Shown piece by piece: positions 51,762 to 59,656 of a DNA stretch of 64,000 bases. Numbering within the stretch: position 1 is the stretch's first letter; each line of letters starts with the position of its first letter. Location of the stretch: NCBI RefSeq assembly GCF_019049245.1, contig NZ_JAGMUK010000183.1:237623-301622 (forward strand), read 5' to 3'. The notes under the pieces were generated by a model. It did no database searches, had not been told where the DNA came from, and saw only the letters and a list, made by a program, of their open reading frames with translations. A program made the translations under genes and the position numbers. Source of the DNA: Streptomyces sp. AC555_RSS877 (lineage in GTDB: Bacteria > Actinomycetota > Actinomycetes > Streptomycetales > Streptomycetaceae).

Positions 51762-52811
51762 GTGGCAGCACGCGAGGCCGACGCCGAGACGGCGCCCGAG
51801 GCCCGGGGGAAGATCACGATCACGGAGATCGCCCGGCGGGCCGGGGTCTCGGTGCCGACGGTGTCCCGGGTCGTCAACGGCCGGTCCGACGTCTCACCGC
51901 AGACCCGGGCGCGGGTCGAGGACCTGCTGCAACGGCACGGCTACCGCAAGCGGCCCGCGGCTCCCGGCACCCGCGCCGCCCTGATCGACCTCGTCTTCAA
52001 CGACCTCGACAGCCCCTGGTCGGTGGAGATCATCCGGGGCGTGGAGGAGGTCGCGCACGCGGCCGGGGTCGGCACGGTGGTGTCGGCGATCCACGGCCGC
52101 ACGGGCGACGCCCGCGAGTGGATGCGCAATCTGCGGGCCCGCGCCTCCGACGGCGTCATCCTCGTCACCTCGGCGCTGGAGCCGGTCCTGCACGACGAGT
52201 TGCGCATCCTCGGCGTCCCGCTGGTGGTCGTCGACCCGGCCGGCTCCCCCGCCCTCGACGTCCCGACGGTCGGCGCCGCCAACTGGGCGGGCGGCATGGC
52301 GGCCACCGAACACCTGCTGTCGCTGGGCCACCGCAGGATCGGCCTGATCGCGGGACCGCCCCGGCTGCTCTGCTCACGGGCCCGCTTCGACGGCTACCGC
52401 GCCGCACTCGAGGGCGCCGGCCTCGCGGTGGACGACGCGCTCGTCGTCCCCGGCGACTTCCGCCCGGAGTCCGGCTTCGCCGGCTGCAACGCCCTCCTCG
52501 ACCTGCCCGAACCGCCGACCGCGGTGTTCGCGGCCAGCGACCAGATGGCACTCGGCGCGATCGAGGCGCTACGCCGACGCGGCCTGCGCGTCCCTGAGGA
52601 CATGAGCCTGGTCGGTTTCGACGACCTTCCGGAAGTCCGCTGGTCGGCCCCGCCGCTCACCACGGTCCGCCAGCCCCTCGCCGACATGGGCAAGCTGGCC
52701 GCCCGCACGGTCCTCCGGCTGGCCCACGACGAACAGCCGGACTCCCCACGGGTGGAGCTGGGCACGGAACTGGTGGTGAGAGCGAGCACGGCACCGCTGA
52801 CCCGACCCTAG
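51762..52811 (+). CDS. LacI-family regulator of xylan utilisation
   Basis: 349-aa repressor: N-terminal LacI HTH (TITEIARRAGVSVPTVSRVVNGRSDVSP) and sugar-binding domain. Its position before GH10/ABC/GH43 genes makes it the xylan regulator. GTG 51762 follows GGAGGTGGGGA. Upstream GGAAGTTTCGAA resembles the operators found before the xylan genes (CCGAAAGTTTCGG), suggesting autoregulation. The gene ends CCC TAG, and that CTAG begins a MITE-like element. Similar to BxlR of other streptomycetes, by context. Confidence 0.92.
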   Translation: MAAREADAETAPEARGKITITEIARRAGVSVPTVSRVVNGRSDVSPQTRARVEDLLQRHGYRKRPAAPGTRAALIDLVFNDLDSPWSVEIIRGVEEVAHAAGVGTVVSAIHGRTGDAREWMRNLRARASDGVILVTSALEPVLHDELRILGVPLVVVDPAGSPALDVPTVGAANWAGGMAATEHLLSLGHRRIGLIAGPPRLLCSRARFDGYRAALEGAGLAVDDALVVPGDFRPESGFAGCNALLDLPEPPTAVFAASDQMALGAIEALRRRGLRVPEDMSLVGFDDLPEVRWSAPPLTTVRQPLADMGKLAARTVLRLAHDEQPDSPRVELGTELVVRASTAPLTRP

Positions 52812-52985
52812 TGCCCCCAACAGACAACGTTCGCCCCGTCGCGACGCCCGGCACGCACTCTCGCCGCGCCGGCCGAAAGCCCAAGTACGTCCGGTCCATC
52901 GACGGGGCCTTCCGGCCGGCACTCCCCCAGAGCGCGCACCGGACGCCGCTCCTTGACGGGCAAACGTTGCCTGCCGGGGCACTGG
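52808..52985. mobile_element. MITE-like element, family 2
   Basis: 178-bp non-coding unit with imperfect terminal repeats: left CTAGTGCCCCC+AACAGACAACGTT, right (reverse complement) CCAGTGCCCC+GGCAGGCAACGTT. About 19 of 23 positions match. CTAG is kept at the left end where it overlaps the LacI stop TAG; the right end reads CTGG. The internal frames read as repetitive hypothetical protein sequence. Unrelated in sequence to family 1. Confidence 0.75.
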
Positions 52986-53110
52986 CCACCACCGTCGCCG
53001 GCCGCACCGGATGACCAGGCCCTACGCCACCGCCACTCCAGGCCGGCGCCCGAAGCCCGCCCACAGTCACCGCCGCTCCCGCCCCGCCCCGCTCGCCACA
53101 CCCCGGACAC

Positions 53111-53191
53111 CCCCGTTCCCGGGCACCCCCCTCGTGGGACCCCGGGAACGGGGCGTTGCTCCGGCGCCCCCTCACGAACGCCGGAGCAACG
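53111..53191. terminator. Tandem hairpins downstream of the xylanase operon
   Basis: Hairpin 1: CCCCGTTCCCGGG (53111-53123) / CCCGGGAACGGGG (53141-53153). Hairpin 2: CGTTGCTCCGGCG (53154-53166) / CGCCGGAGCAACG (53179-53191). Both have 13-bp perfect arms; hairpin 2 is 6 bp after the stop at 53197 on the minus strand. End of the xylan operon. Confidence 0.85.
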
Positions 53192-53196
53192 GGTCC

Positions 53197-54267
53197 TTAC
53201 TTCAGCGCCTCCCGGATCGCGAAGTACGCCGGCTTCGGTGCCAGTTGCTCGTCCCATGGGAGCGCCGCGCCCTCGCCCTCGAAGAACGCGGGGATCCACG
53301 AGTACTTGTCGGTGTAGTCCCACAGCGTGATGCCCACGCACCGGCGCACCGCGAGGCAGGCCTCGGTCAGGTCGCGGTACCACTCGGCCTGCGTGGCCAG
53401 CTTCGCCTCGTCCGCGGGCACGTACATGCGGACGTCCACCTCGGTGAGCGCGGTGTCCAGGCCGAGCCGGGAGAAGCGGCGGAGGTTGTCCTCCAGCGTG
53501 GTCGGATAGCCGTACTGGAGTGCCAGGTGGGCCTGGAGGCCGAAGCCGTGGAGCGGCACGCCCTGCGCCCGGAGTTCCTTGGCCAGCTTGTAGTACGCGT
53601 CGCTCTTCGGGCCGATGGTCTCGACGTTGTAGTCGTTCAGGTAGAGCTTGGCCTTCGGGTCGGCCTGGTGGGCCCAGCGCAGCGAGTCGGCGATGTAGCC
53701 GGGGCCGAGCGTCTTGTAGAAGATCGTCTCGCGGTAGGTGCCGTCCTCGTTGAACGCCTCGTTGACGACGTCCCAGGCGTAGATCTTGCCCCTGTAGTGC
53801 CGTACCTCCGCCTGGATGTGCTTCTTCAGTACGGCCCTCAGCTCGGTCGCCGTCCAGTCGCGGCCGGTGAGCCAGTCGGGCAGCTGGCTGTGCCACACCA
53901 GCGTGTGCCCGCGCACCTTCTGGTGGTTGGCACGGGCGAGGTTCACGATCTCGTCGCCCTTGGACCAGTCGAAGACGCCCTGCTGGGGCTCGGTGGCGTA
54001 CCACTTCATGCCGTTGCCGGGCGTGATCTGGTCGAACTCGCTGCCGAGGATGGCCTTGTAGGGCTCGTCGACGAGTTCGGGGTTGTCGGTGGCGCTGCCG
54101 AAGTAGCGGCCGTGGCGCTCGGCCAGGTCGGCGAGCGTGGGCTGCTTGCCGTGCTCCTCGCCCGCCTGGGCGGCAGGCCCGGTGGCGATGCCCGCGGTGA
54201 CCAGGACGGTCGCGAGGGCGCCGGCGAGTCTGAGCCGGGTGTGGGAGCGGATCGTCGTAGTGCGCAT
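53197..54267 (-). CDS. Endo-1,4-beta-xylanase, GH10
   Basis: 356-aa secreted enzyme hydrolysing xylan. Signal peptide about 1-34 (ends AAQAGEEH region), single GH10 catalytic domain, no CBM. General acid/base Glu in WDVVNEAFNEDG, nucleophile Glu in ALTEVDVRMY, substrate-site WHSQLPDW. Catalytic domain length of about 310 fits GH10. ATG 54267 follows GAGGAG. Last gene of the ABC-xylanase operon. Confidence 0.95.
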   Translation of the reverse strand: MRTTTIRSHTRLRLAGALATVLVTAGIATGPAAQAGEEHGKQPTLADLAERHGRYFGSATDNPELVDEPYKAILGSEFDQITPGNGMKWYATEPQQGVFDWSKGDEIVNLARANHQKVRGHTLVWHSQLPDWLTGRDWTATELRAVLKKHIQAEVRHYRGKIYAWDVVNEAFNEDGTYRETIFYKTLGPGYIADSLRWAHQADPKAKLYLNDYNVETIGPKSDAYYKLAKELRAQGVPLHGFGLQAHLALQYGYPTTLEDNLRRFSRLGLDTALTEVDVRMYVPADEAKLATQAEWYRDLTEACLAVRRCVGITLWDYTDKYSWIPAFFEGEGAALPWDEQLAPKPAYFAIREALK

Positions 54268-54323
54268 GGTTGCGACTCCTCACGTGCGGTTGTGTGGGTG
54301 AGCCGTACGTCCGCCGGCGCGGG

Positions 54324-55160
54324 TCAACCCTTCGTCGCGCCGGCGGTGAGGCCGCCGACGAGCTGGCGCTCGGCGACCGAGTAGAAGGCGAGGGCGGGGA
54401 CCATGGCCAGCACCAGGTAGGCGAAGACCTTGGCGGTGTCCGCGGAGTACTGGCCCTGGAACTGCTGCACGCCGATCGGGATGGTCCACCAGGTGGATTC
54501 GGTGAACACCAGGAGCGGCAGGAAGAAGTTGTTCCAGCTGGTGACGACGGCCAGGACCGAGACGGTGCCCAGCGCCGGTCGCGCCATGGGCAGCAGGACC
54601 CGCCAGAAGAAGCCGAACGGGGTGCACCCGTCGAGCGTGGCCGCTTCCTCCAGTTCCCCCGGGATCTGCCGGAAGAAGCCGCGCAGGATGATGATCGTCA
54701 TCGGAAGGCCGAACGCGGCCTGCGGGAGGATCACACCGAGCGGGTTGTCCAGCAGGCCCATGGAGCGCAGCAGCAGGAACAGGGGCAGGGCCGCCACCGC
54801 GAAGGGGAACATCAGCCCCATCGTGAACAGGGTGAACAGCACCTCCCGCCCGCGGAAGGCGAACCGGGCGAAGGAGAACGCGGCGAGCGCGGAGGCCGCG
54901 ACGGCGATGACGGTCGTCCCCACCGCGATGAGCGTGCTGCTGCCGAGCAGCTGCCAGAAGGCGCCCGAGCCGAGGATGTCGGTGTAGTTGGAGATCACCC
55001 AGGAATCCGGCAGCCCGATCGGGTTGCGGGAGAGTTCGTCGGTGGACTTGAAGCCGGAGACCATCGCGTAGACCAGCGGCACGACCATCACCGCGCCGGC
55101 GACGATGAGAACGACGTGCACCGGCAGCGACTTCCCACGGGTTTTCCGAGCGGTCGTCAC
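54324..55160 (-). CDS. Sugar ABC transporter permease (MalG type)
   Basis: 278-aa inner-membrane permease with the EAA loop GELEEAATLDGCTPFGFFWRV. GTG start overlaps the stop of the MalF-type gene by 4 bp (55157-55160). Only 56 bp separates its stop from the xylanase start. Substrate expected to be xylobiose or xylo-oligosaccharides. The ATPase is missing here, so the multi-task MsiK-type ATPase would be used, as is usual in Streptomyces. Confidence 0.93.
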   Translation of the reverse strand: MTTARKTRGKSLPVHVVLIVAGAVMVVPLVYAMVSGFKSTDELSRNPIGLPDSWVISNYTDILGSGAFWQLLGSSTLIAVGTTVIAVAASALAAFSFARFAFRGREVLFTLFTMGLMFPFAVAALPLFLLLRSMGLLDNPLGVILPQAAFGLPMTIIILRGFFRQIPGELEEAATLDGCTPFGFFWRVLLPMARPALGTVSVLAVVTSWNNFFLPLLVFTESTWWTIPIGVQQFQGQYSADTAKVFAYLVLAMVPALAFYSVAERQLVGGLTAGATKG

Positions 55161-56155
55161 TTCCCGCCTCCTCTCATCGTCGTGGTCGCTCCTTCGAGGT
55201 CGCGGCGGAGCACGAACCGCTGGTAGGCGAGGGCGAAGACGAGGCTGATGCCGAACATGACCACGCTGATCGCGCTGGCGTATCCGACCTGGTAGCGCTT
55301 GAAGCCGTACTGGAACATGGTCACGGCCATGGTCTCGGAGTGGTGGTCGGGGCCGCCCGCGGTGGTCACCCACACCAGGTCGAAGAGCTGGATGGATCCG
55401 ATGACGGACAGGAAGACGCTGATCCGCAGGGTCGGCGCGAGCAGCGGCAGGGTGACGTTGCGGAAACGCTGCCAGGGTCCGGCGCCGTCGATGAGCGCCG
55501 CTTCGGTCAGCTCCCGGGGGATGGACTGGAGTCCGGCCAGGTAGAGCATCATGTGGAAGCCGAAGTACTTCCAGGTCATGACGAGGAAGAGGGTCGCCAT
55601 GACGGTGGAGGGGTCGGCGAACCACTCCCCGCCCAGCCCGTCCAGGCCGATCCCGCCCAGCAGCCGGTCGGCGAGTCCGGCGTCCGGCGCGAAGATCATG
55701 CTGAACAGCACGCCGGTGATGGCCTCGGACAGCACGTACGGCGCGAAGAACAGCATCCGGTAGACGGCCCGGCCGCGCACCTTCTGGTTGAGCAGGACGG
55801 CCATGGCGAGCGCGAACGGCAACTGCAGGGCGAGCGACAGCAGCACGAGGACGAGGCAGCGCCACAGGTCACCGAGGAAGACGGGGTCGCCGAAGAGCCG
55901 GGTGAAGTTGTCGACCCCGATGTAGTCGGACGGCATGCCGAAGCCGCCCCAGCGGAAGAACGCGGCATACAGGGCGAACAGGATCGGCAGCAGCACCAGC
56001 ACGCCGAAGAGCACCAGGGCGGGCAGCTGGAAGCCGATCGCGGTGAACCAGTTGAGCGTGCGGCGCCGGGCCCGCCCCCGGGCGCTGCCTGCGGCCGGGG
56101 GCGGAGGGCCGACGTCGGGGCCGGTCCGTTTGTCCGGAAGGAACGTGGAGGTCAT
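55157..56155 (-). CDS. Sugar ABC transporter permease (MalF type)
   Basis: 332-aa permease. N-terminal cytosolic Pro/Arg stretch, 6 TM, EAA motif RELTEAALIDGAGPWQRFRNV. Lies 6 bp after the binding-protein stop and overlaps the next permease. Part of the xylan operon. Confidence 0.93.
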   Translation of the reverse strand: MTSTFLPDKRTGPDVGPPPPAAGSARGRARRRTLNWFTAIGFQLPALVLFGVLVLLPILFALYAAFFRWGGFGMPSDYIGVDNFTRLFGDPVFLGDLWRCLVLVLLSLALQLPFALAMAVLLNQKVRGRAVYRMLFFAPYVLSEAITGVLFSMIFAPDAGLADRLLGGIGLDGLGGEWFADPSTVMATLFLVMTWKYFGFHMMLYLAGLQSIPRELTEAALIDGAGPWQRFRNVTLPLLAPTLRISVFLSVIGSIQLFDLVWVTTAGGPDHHSETMAVTMFQYGFKRYQVGYASAISVVMFGISLVFALAYQRFVLRRDLEGATTTMRGGGK

Positions 56156-56161
56156 CGTCGG

Positions 56162-57454
56162 CTACTGCTCTTCCTTCGCGACCTTGGTGATCGACTCGGT
56201 GACCTGTTCGGGGGACTTGGAGCCGGCGATCAGCGCGCCGACGCTGTCGTTGACCTCCTGGCCGAGGGCGGGCGCGTACGCCTGGTCGAGGTAGAGCTGG
56301 AAACCGGTGGCGCTCTTCAACTGCGCCTGTACGGCCTTGATGTTCGGGTCGGCGATGGCGCTCTCGGCGCTCGGGACCACCGGGAGGACGCCGGTCTTCT
56401 TGACGAGTTCCAGGTCGGTGGCCTCGGAGGCGAAGAACTTCAGGAAGTCGACGGCGGCCTGCGGTGCGCCCTGCCGCAGGGCGTGTCCGCCGCCCCCGCC
56501 GAAGACCTCGGTGATGGCTCCCTTGCCGCCCTCGACCTCCGGGAACGGGAAGAAGCCGAGGTCGTCACCGAGTCCCTTGCCGGCGTCCGCCTCGACGACC
56601 GGGGCCCACTGGCCCATGAGTTCCATCGCGGCCTTGCCGTTGCCCACCGCGGCGGCCTGGCCGGTGGGGCTGGAGTAGGCGGCGCCGAGGAAGCCCTTCT
56701 GGAAGGGCTTGAGGTCGACGAGTTCCTTGAGGTGCTCGCCGGCCTCCACGAACTCGGCCCCGGTGAAGTCCTTGTCGTCGTTGGCCTTCTGCAGTGCCTC
56801 GGCGCCGGCGGTGCGCATCGCGAGGTAGGCCCAGTAGTACATGCCGGTCCACGTCTCCTTGCCCGCCAGGGCGAGGGGGGTGATGCCCTTGGCCTTCAGC
56901 TTGCCCACGGCGTCGAGGAAGCCGCTCCAGGTGGTGGGGGGCGCGCTGATGCCGGCCTGCTTGAAGAGCGCCTTGTTGTACCAGAAGCCGATCATGCCGA
57001 TGTCGAACGGGATGCCGTACACCTTCTCGTCGAGCAGGTACGGCTCCTTCGCGACCGACAGCAGCCCGTCGGCCCACGGCTTGGTGCGGTCCGTGAGGTC
57101 CTCGACGAGCCCCGCGTCGACCTGCTGCTTCAGGACACCGCCACCCCAGGTGTGGAAGATGTCCGGGAGCTTCCCGGAGGCGGTCAGCGCCGTCATCTTC
57201 GACTTGTAGGCGTCGTTCTCCAGTTGAACGATCTTTATCTTCACTTTCGGGTTCTGGGCCTCGAACTTCTTGGCCAGTGCGGCCCAGACGCCCTTGGTGG
57301 GCTCGGTGGTCGAGATGTTCCACCACTCGACGGTGGTCGTCCCCGAGGACCCTCCGTCCGAGTCGCCGCCGCAGCCGCTCAGTGCCGTCATGCTCAGACC
57401 GGCCGCGGCGGACGCCGCCAGGAACCCGCGGCGGGACAGTGCCGGGTCGCCCAT
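56162..57454 (-). CDS. Sugar ABC transporter substrate-binding lipoprotein
   Basis: 430-aa lipoprotein of SBP_bac_1 family. Twin-Arg-like N-terminus SRRGFLAASAAAG ending in lipobox LSGC (Cys about residue 30). First gene of the xylan operon, driven by a promoter with a CCGAAAGTTTCGG palindrome at 57503-57515. Conserved Trp-rich binding-site region (KEPYLLDEKVYGIPFDIGMIGFWYN). Ligand presumably xylo-oligosaccharide. Confidence 0.93.
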   Translation of the reverse strand: MGDPALSRRGFLAASAAAGLSMTALSGCGGDSDGGSSGTTTVEWWNISTTEPTKGVWAALAKKFEAQNPKVKIKIVQLENDAYKSKMTALTASGKLPDIFHTWGGGVLKQQVDAGLVEDLTDRTKPWADGLLSVAKEPYLLDEKVYGIPFDIGMIGFWYNKALFKQAGISAPPTTWSGFLDAVGKLKAKGITPLALAGKETWTGMYYWAYLAMRTAGAEALQKANDDKDFTGAEFVEAGEHLKELVDLKPFQKGFLGAAYSSPTGQAAAVGNGKAAMELMGQWAPVVEADAGKGLGDDLGFFPFPEVEGGKGAITEVFGGGGGHALRQGAPQAAVDFLKFFASEATDLELVKKTGVLPVVPSAESAIADPNIKAVQAQLKSATGFQLYLDQAYAPALGQEVNDSVGALIAGSKSPEQVTESITKVAKEEQ

Positions 57455-57502
57455 TTTGCGCTCCTTGGGTACGGGACGGCGCGTCCACGCCTGTCCGCTG
57501 GA

Positions 57503-57515
57503 CCGAAAGTTTCGG
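57503..57515. promoter_or_regulatory. Operator-like palindrome CCGAAAGTTTCGG (ABC-xylanase operon)
   Basis: Perfect 13-bp palindrome 49 bp upstream of the binding-protein start. A matching CGAAACTTTCG lies before the GH43 gene (59175-59185), and an imperfect one before the LacI gene (51726-51739), so a common regulator is likely. Confidence 0.7.
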
Positions 57516-57637
57516 AGTTGATCCAGAAAGGTTCGTTGTTGCCGCACCCTAGAGACAGCTCCCAAACGGTGGCAACCCCTTGTACGCGGGGAATGTTGAG
57601 CGGGTCCGCCGCCGACTTGTTCCGGAAAGCGGCTGCT

Positions 57638-59143
57638 TCAGGAGCTCGACGGGGTGTACGCGAACCAGTCGAAGGACGCGGTGCCCTCGGTGACGTACAT
57701 GCCGATCACGCGACCGGTGAAGCCGCCGGCGACCTGTGTGGACAGGTAGCGGCCGTCCAACTCGGCCAGTGGTTCACCGCCTTCGATCGAGAAGACGACC
57801 GCGTCGGGGCCCCCTGGCCTGACTCCCGGCGCCCGGTCCCGGGAACTCCTGGCGGTCGGCGGCACGGGGGACGTCGTACGAACCTCGACGACCAGCGTGA
57901 CCGGCCCCGCATGTACGGGCCGACGGACGAGACGCTGCCGTACCGGACCGATCCGGGCGACGATGCTCACCTCTCCCCCGGCCACCTCGACGTCGTAGTG
58001 GTGGGCCTCGTCCAGGCGAACGGACAGGCCCGCGCGGGCGGTTCCGGGGTCCAGACGCGCCGCCACCCGGCACTCCCGATGCTGCTGACGGCGTCCGACG
58101 AAGGTGTGCCCCGGCCGGTCGAGGCTGCCCCCGGTCGCCCGCAGGGTCAGCCACCCCGGCCGCTCACCGAGCGACCAGGCGCCCTCCGGTCTGCCGCGCG
58201 GAGAGATCCAGTGCGGGGCGAGCTGCCCGGCGTCGAAGTCGTCGCGCTCCGGCGGGAGTTCGGTCGGATGCCAGACGGCCGGCGCCGGATGCCGCTCGCG
58301 CACCGGTCCGACGCGGGGCCAGCCGTCCACCCACTCGACCGGGGTCAGGAAGGTCTCCCGTCCCAGGACGTGGAAGGACGGGAAGAAGCCGCGGGGGCGC
58401 GTGGCGAGGAGCAGCATCCACCAGGTGCCGTCGGGCGCCTGGACCAGGTCGGCGTGTCCGGTGCACTGGATCGGCGAACCGGTGCCGCTGTGGGAGAGAA
58501 CCGGGTTGGCCGGCGCCGGCTCGTAGGGGCCGCGCGGATCGCGGGCCCGGGCGATCGAGACGCTGTGGCCGTGCGCGGTGCCGCCCTCGGCCAGCATCAG
58601 GTACCACCAGTCGCCGATCCGGTAGAGGTGCGGGGCCTCGGGATGCTGAAGTCCCGTCCCGGACCACACCGGAAGGGGACCTTCCAGCACCTTGCCGGTC
58701 ACCGGGTCGATGCGCGCGACCCGGACCCCGGAGACCGCGCACCAGCAGTTCCCGTCGTCGTCCCAGGCCAGGTCGGGGTCGATGCCCGGCAGGTCGATCC
58801 ACACCGGGTCGGACCACGGACCCTCGGGACGATCGCTGGTCACGAGGAAGTTGCCCTTGCCGGACACATTGGTCGTGATCATGTAGAAGCGGCCGTCATG
58901 GTGTCGGATCGTCGGGGCGTAGATGCCACCGGAGGCCACTGTGTCGTCGGTCAGCTCCAACTGTCCCGGCCGGTCCAGCACGTTGCCGATCTGGCGCCAG
59001 TGCACGAGATCGCGGCTGTGGAAGAGCGGCACACCGGGGAAGTACTCGAAGCTCGAGCACACGAGATAGTAGTCGTCACCGACCCGGCACACGCTGGGAT
59101 CCGGATGGAAGCCACCGATCACGGGATTGCCGTACGTCCGCAT
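57638..59143 (-). CDS. Glycoside hydrolase family 43 (beta-xylosidase/arabinofuranosidase type)
   Basis: 501-aa protein without signal peptide, GH43 five-bladed propeller domain about 1-300 with catalytic Asp in GFHPDPSVCR, D-base in DPDLAWDDDG and Glu acid candidate in HPEAPHLYRI; C-terminal beta-sandwich about 320-501 (RVAARLDPGTARAGLSVRL). Likely intracellular, cleaving imported xylo-oligosaccharides. ATG 59143 follows GAAGGGACTG; promoter with CGAAACTTTCG. Confidence 0.93.
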   Translation of the reverse strand: MRTYGNPVIGGFHPDPSVCRVGDDYYLVCSSFEYFPGVPLFHSRDLVHWRQIGNVLDRPGQLELTDDTVASGGIYAPTIRHHDGRFYMITTNVSGKGNFLVTSDRPEGPWSDPVWIDLPGIDPDLAWDDDGNCWCAVSGVRVARIDPVTGKVLEGPLPVWSGTGLQHPEAPHLYRIGDWWYLMLAEGGTAHGHSVSIARARDPRGPYEPAPANPVLSHSGTGSPIQCTGHADLVQAPDGTWWMLLLATRPRGFFPSFHVLGRETFLTPVEWVDGWPRVGPVRERHPAPAVWHPTELPPERDDFDAGQLAPHWISPRGRPEGAWSLGERPGWLTLRATGGSLDRPGHTFVGRRQQHRECRVAARLDPGTARAGLSVRLDEAHHYDVEVAGGEVSIVARIGPVRQRLVRRPVHAGPVTLVVEVRTTSPVPPTARSSRDRAPGVRPGGPDAVVFSIEGGEPLAELDGRYLSTQVAGGFTGRVIGMYVTEGTASFDWFAYTPSSS

Positions 59144-59174
59144 GCGCGTCAGTCCCTTCGAGCGTCGCCACGGG

Positions 59175-59185
59175 CGAAACTTTCG
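59175..59185. promoter_or_regulatory. Operator-like palindrome CGAAACTTTCG (GH43)
   Basis: Perfect 11-bp palindrome 32 bp upstream of the GH43 start; followed on the plus strand by GGATGATCCA, as in the sister site at 57503-57515 (GGAGTTGATCCA). Confidence 0.65.
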
Positions 59186-59656
59186 GATGATCCAACGAAC
59201 GTTACGGGGCGCACTGTAGGGGGCCGGGAGAGCCGGGGCAAGACGCCGTCAGCCGTGCTCGCCCGGGTTCCCGGCGTTCAGCCGACGGGCCCGCCGATAA
59301 GGCCGGGAGGCCGCCGCGGTGTGCTCCTTCAGGCGTGCCGTGCGCAATAGTTCGCGTCTCCGGCCCCGAGCGGCGGCACCGCTCGCGCAGGGCGGCCGGA
59401 AAAAGCCGTACGTCATGACTCCGGGCGTCCGCCTGCGGACGCTCTCCCCGCACGCCACGCACCCCGCCCACCGACCGTCGGACCGGTGTCCACCTGCTTG
59501 ACCTGCTGCTGACGTCCGCCAGACGGTCTTAACGGAAGCTTGACGCGCTCAGCCCCGCCATCCGTGGGCCCTGACTTCACTCTCCGCTTACGCTGATCCG
59601 GCCGTACACGTGATGGCCGGATCGACACGCTGAGCCGTACCCCAGGAGCACGCCCG
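59186..59656. other. Intergenic region, mostly unexplained
   Basis: 471 bp between the GH43 promoter and the APC permease. An Arg-rich 55-codon ORF on the minus strand (59249-59416, MTYGFFRPPCASGAAARG start) is possible but not supported. A promoter for the permease is expected near 59560-59620; nothing else seen. Confidence 0.35.

Noticed and set aside
52653..53000. Minus-strand ORFs reading through the family-2 element (MDRTYLGFRPARREC...)
   Set aside because: Repeat-derived frames that recur wherever this repeat occurs; no independent coding evidence.
55340..59350. 1336-aa plus-strand ORF over the sugar ABC/GH43 genes
   Set aside because: Very long antisense shadow due to high GC; four well-defined minus-strand genes occupy the span.
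59249..59416. 55-codon minus-strand ORF between GH43 and the permease
   Set aside because: Arg-rich, no SD, no family; listed only in the intergenic note.
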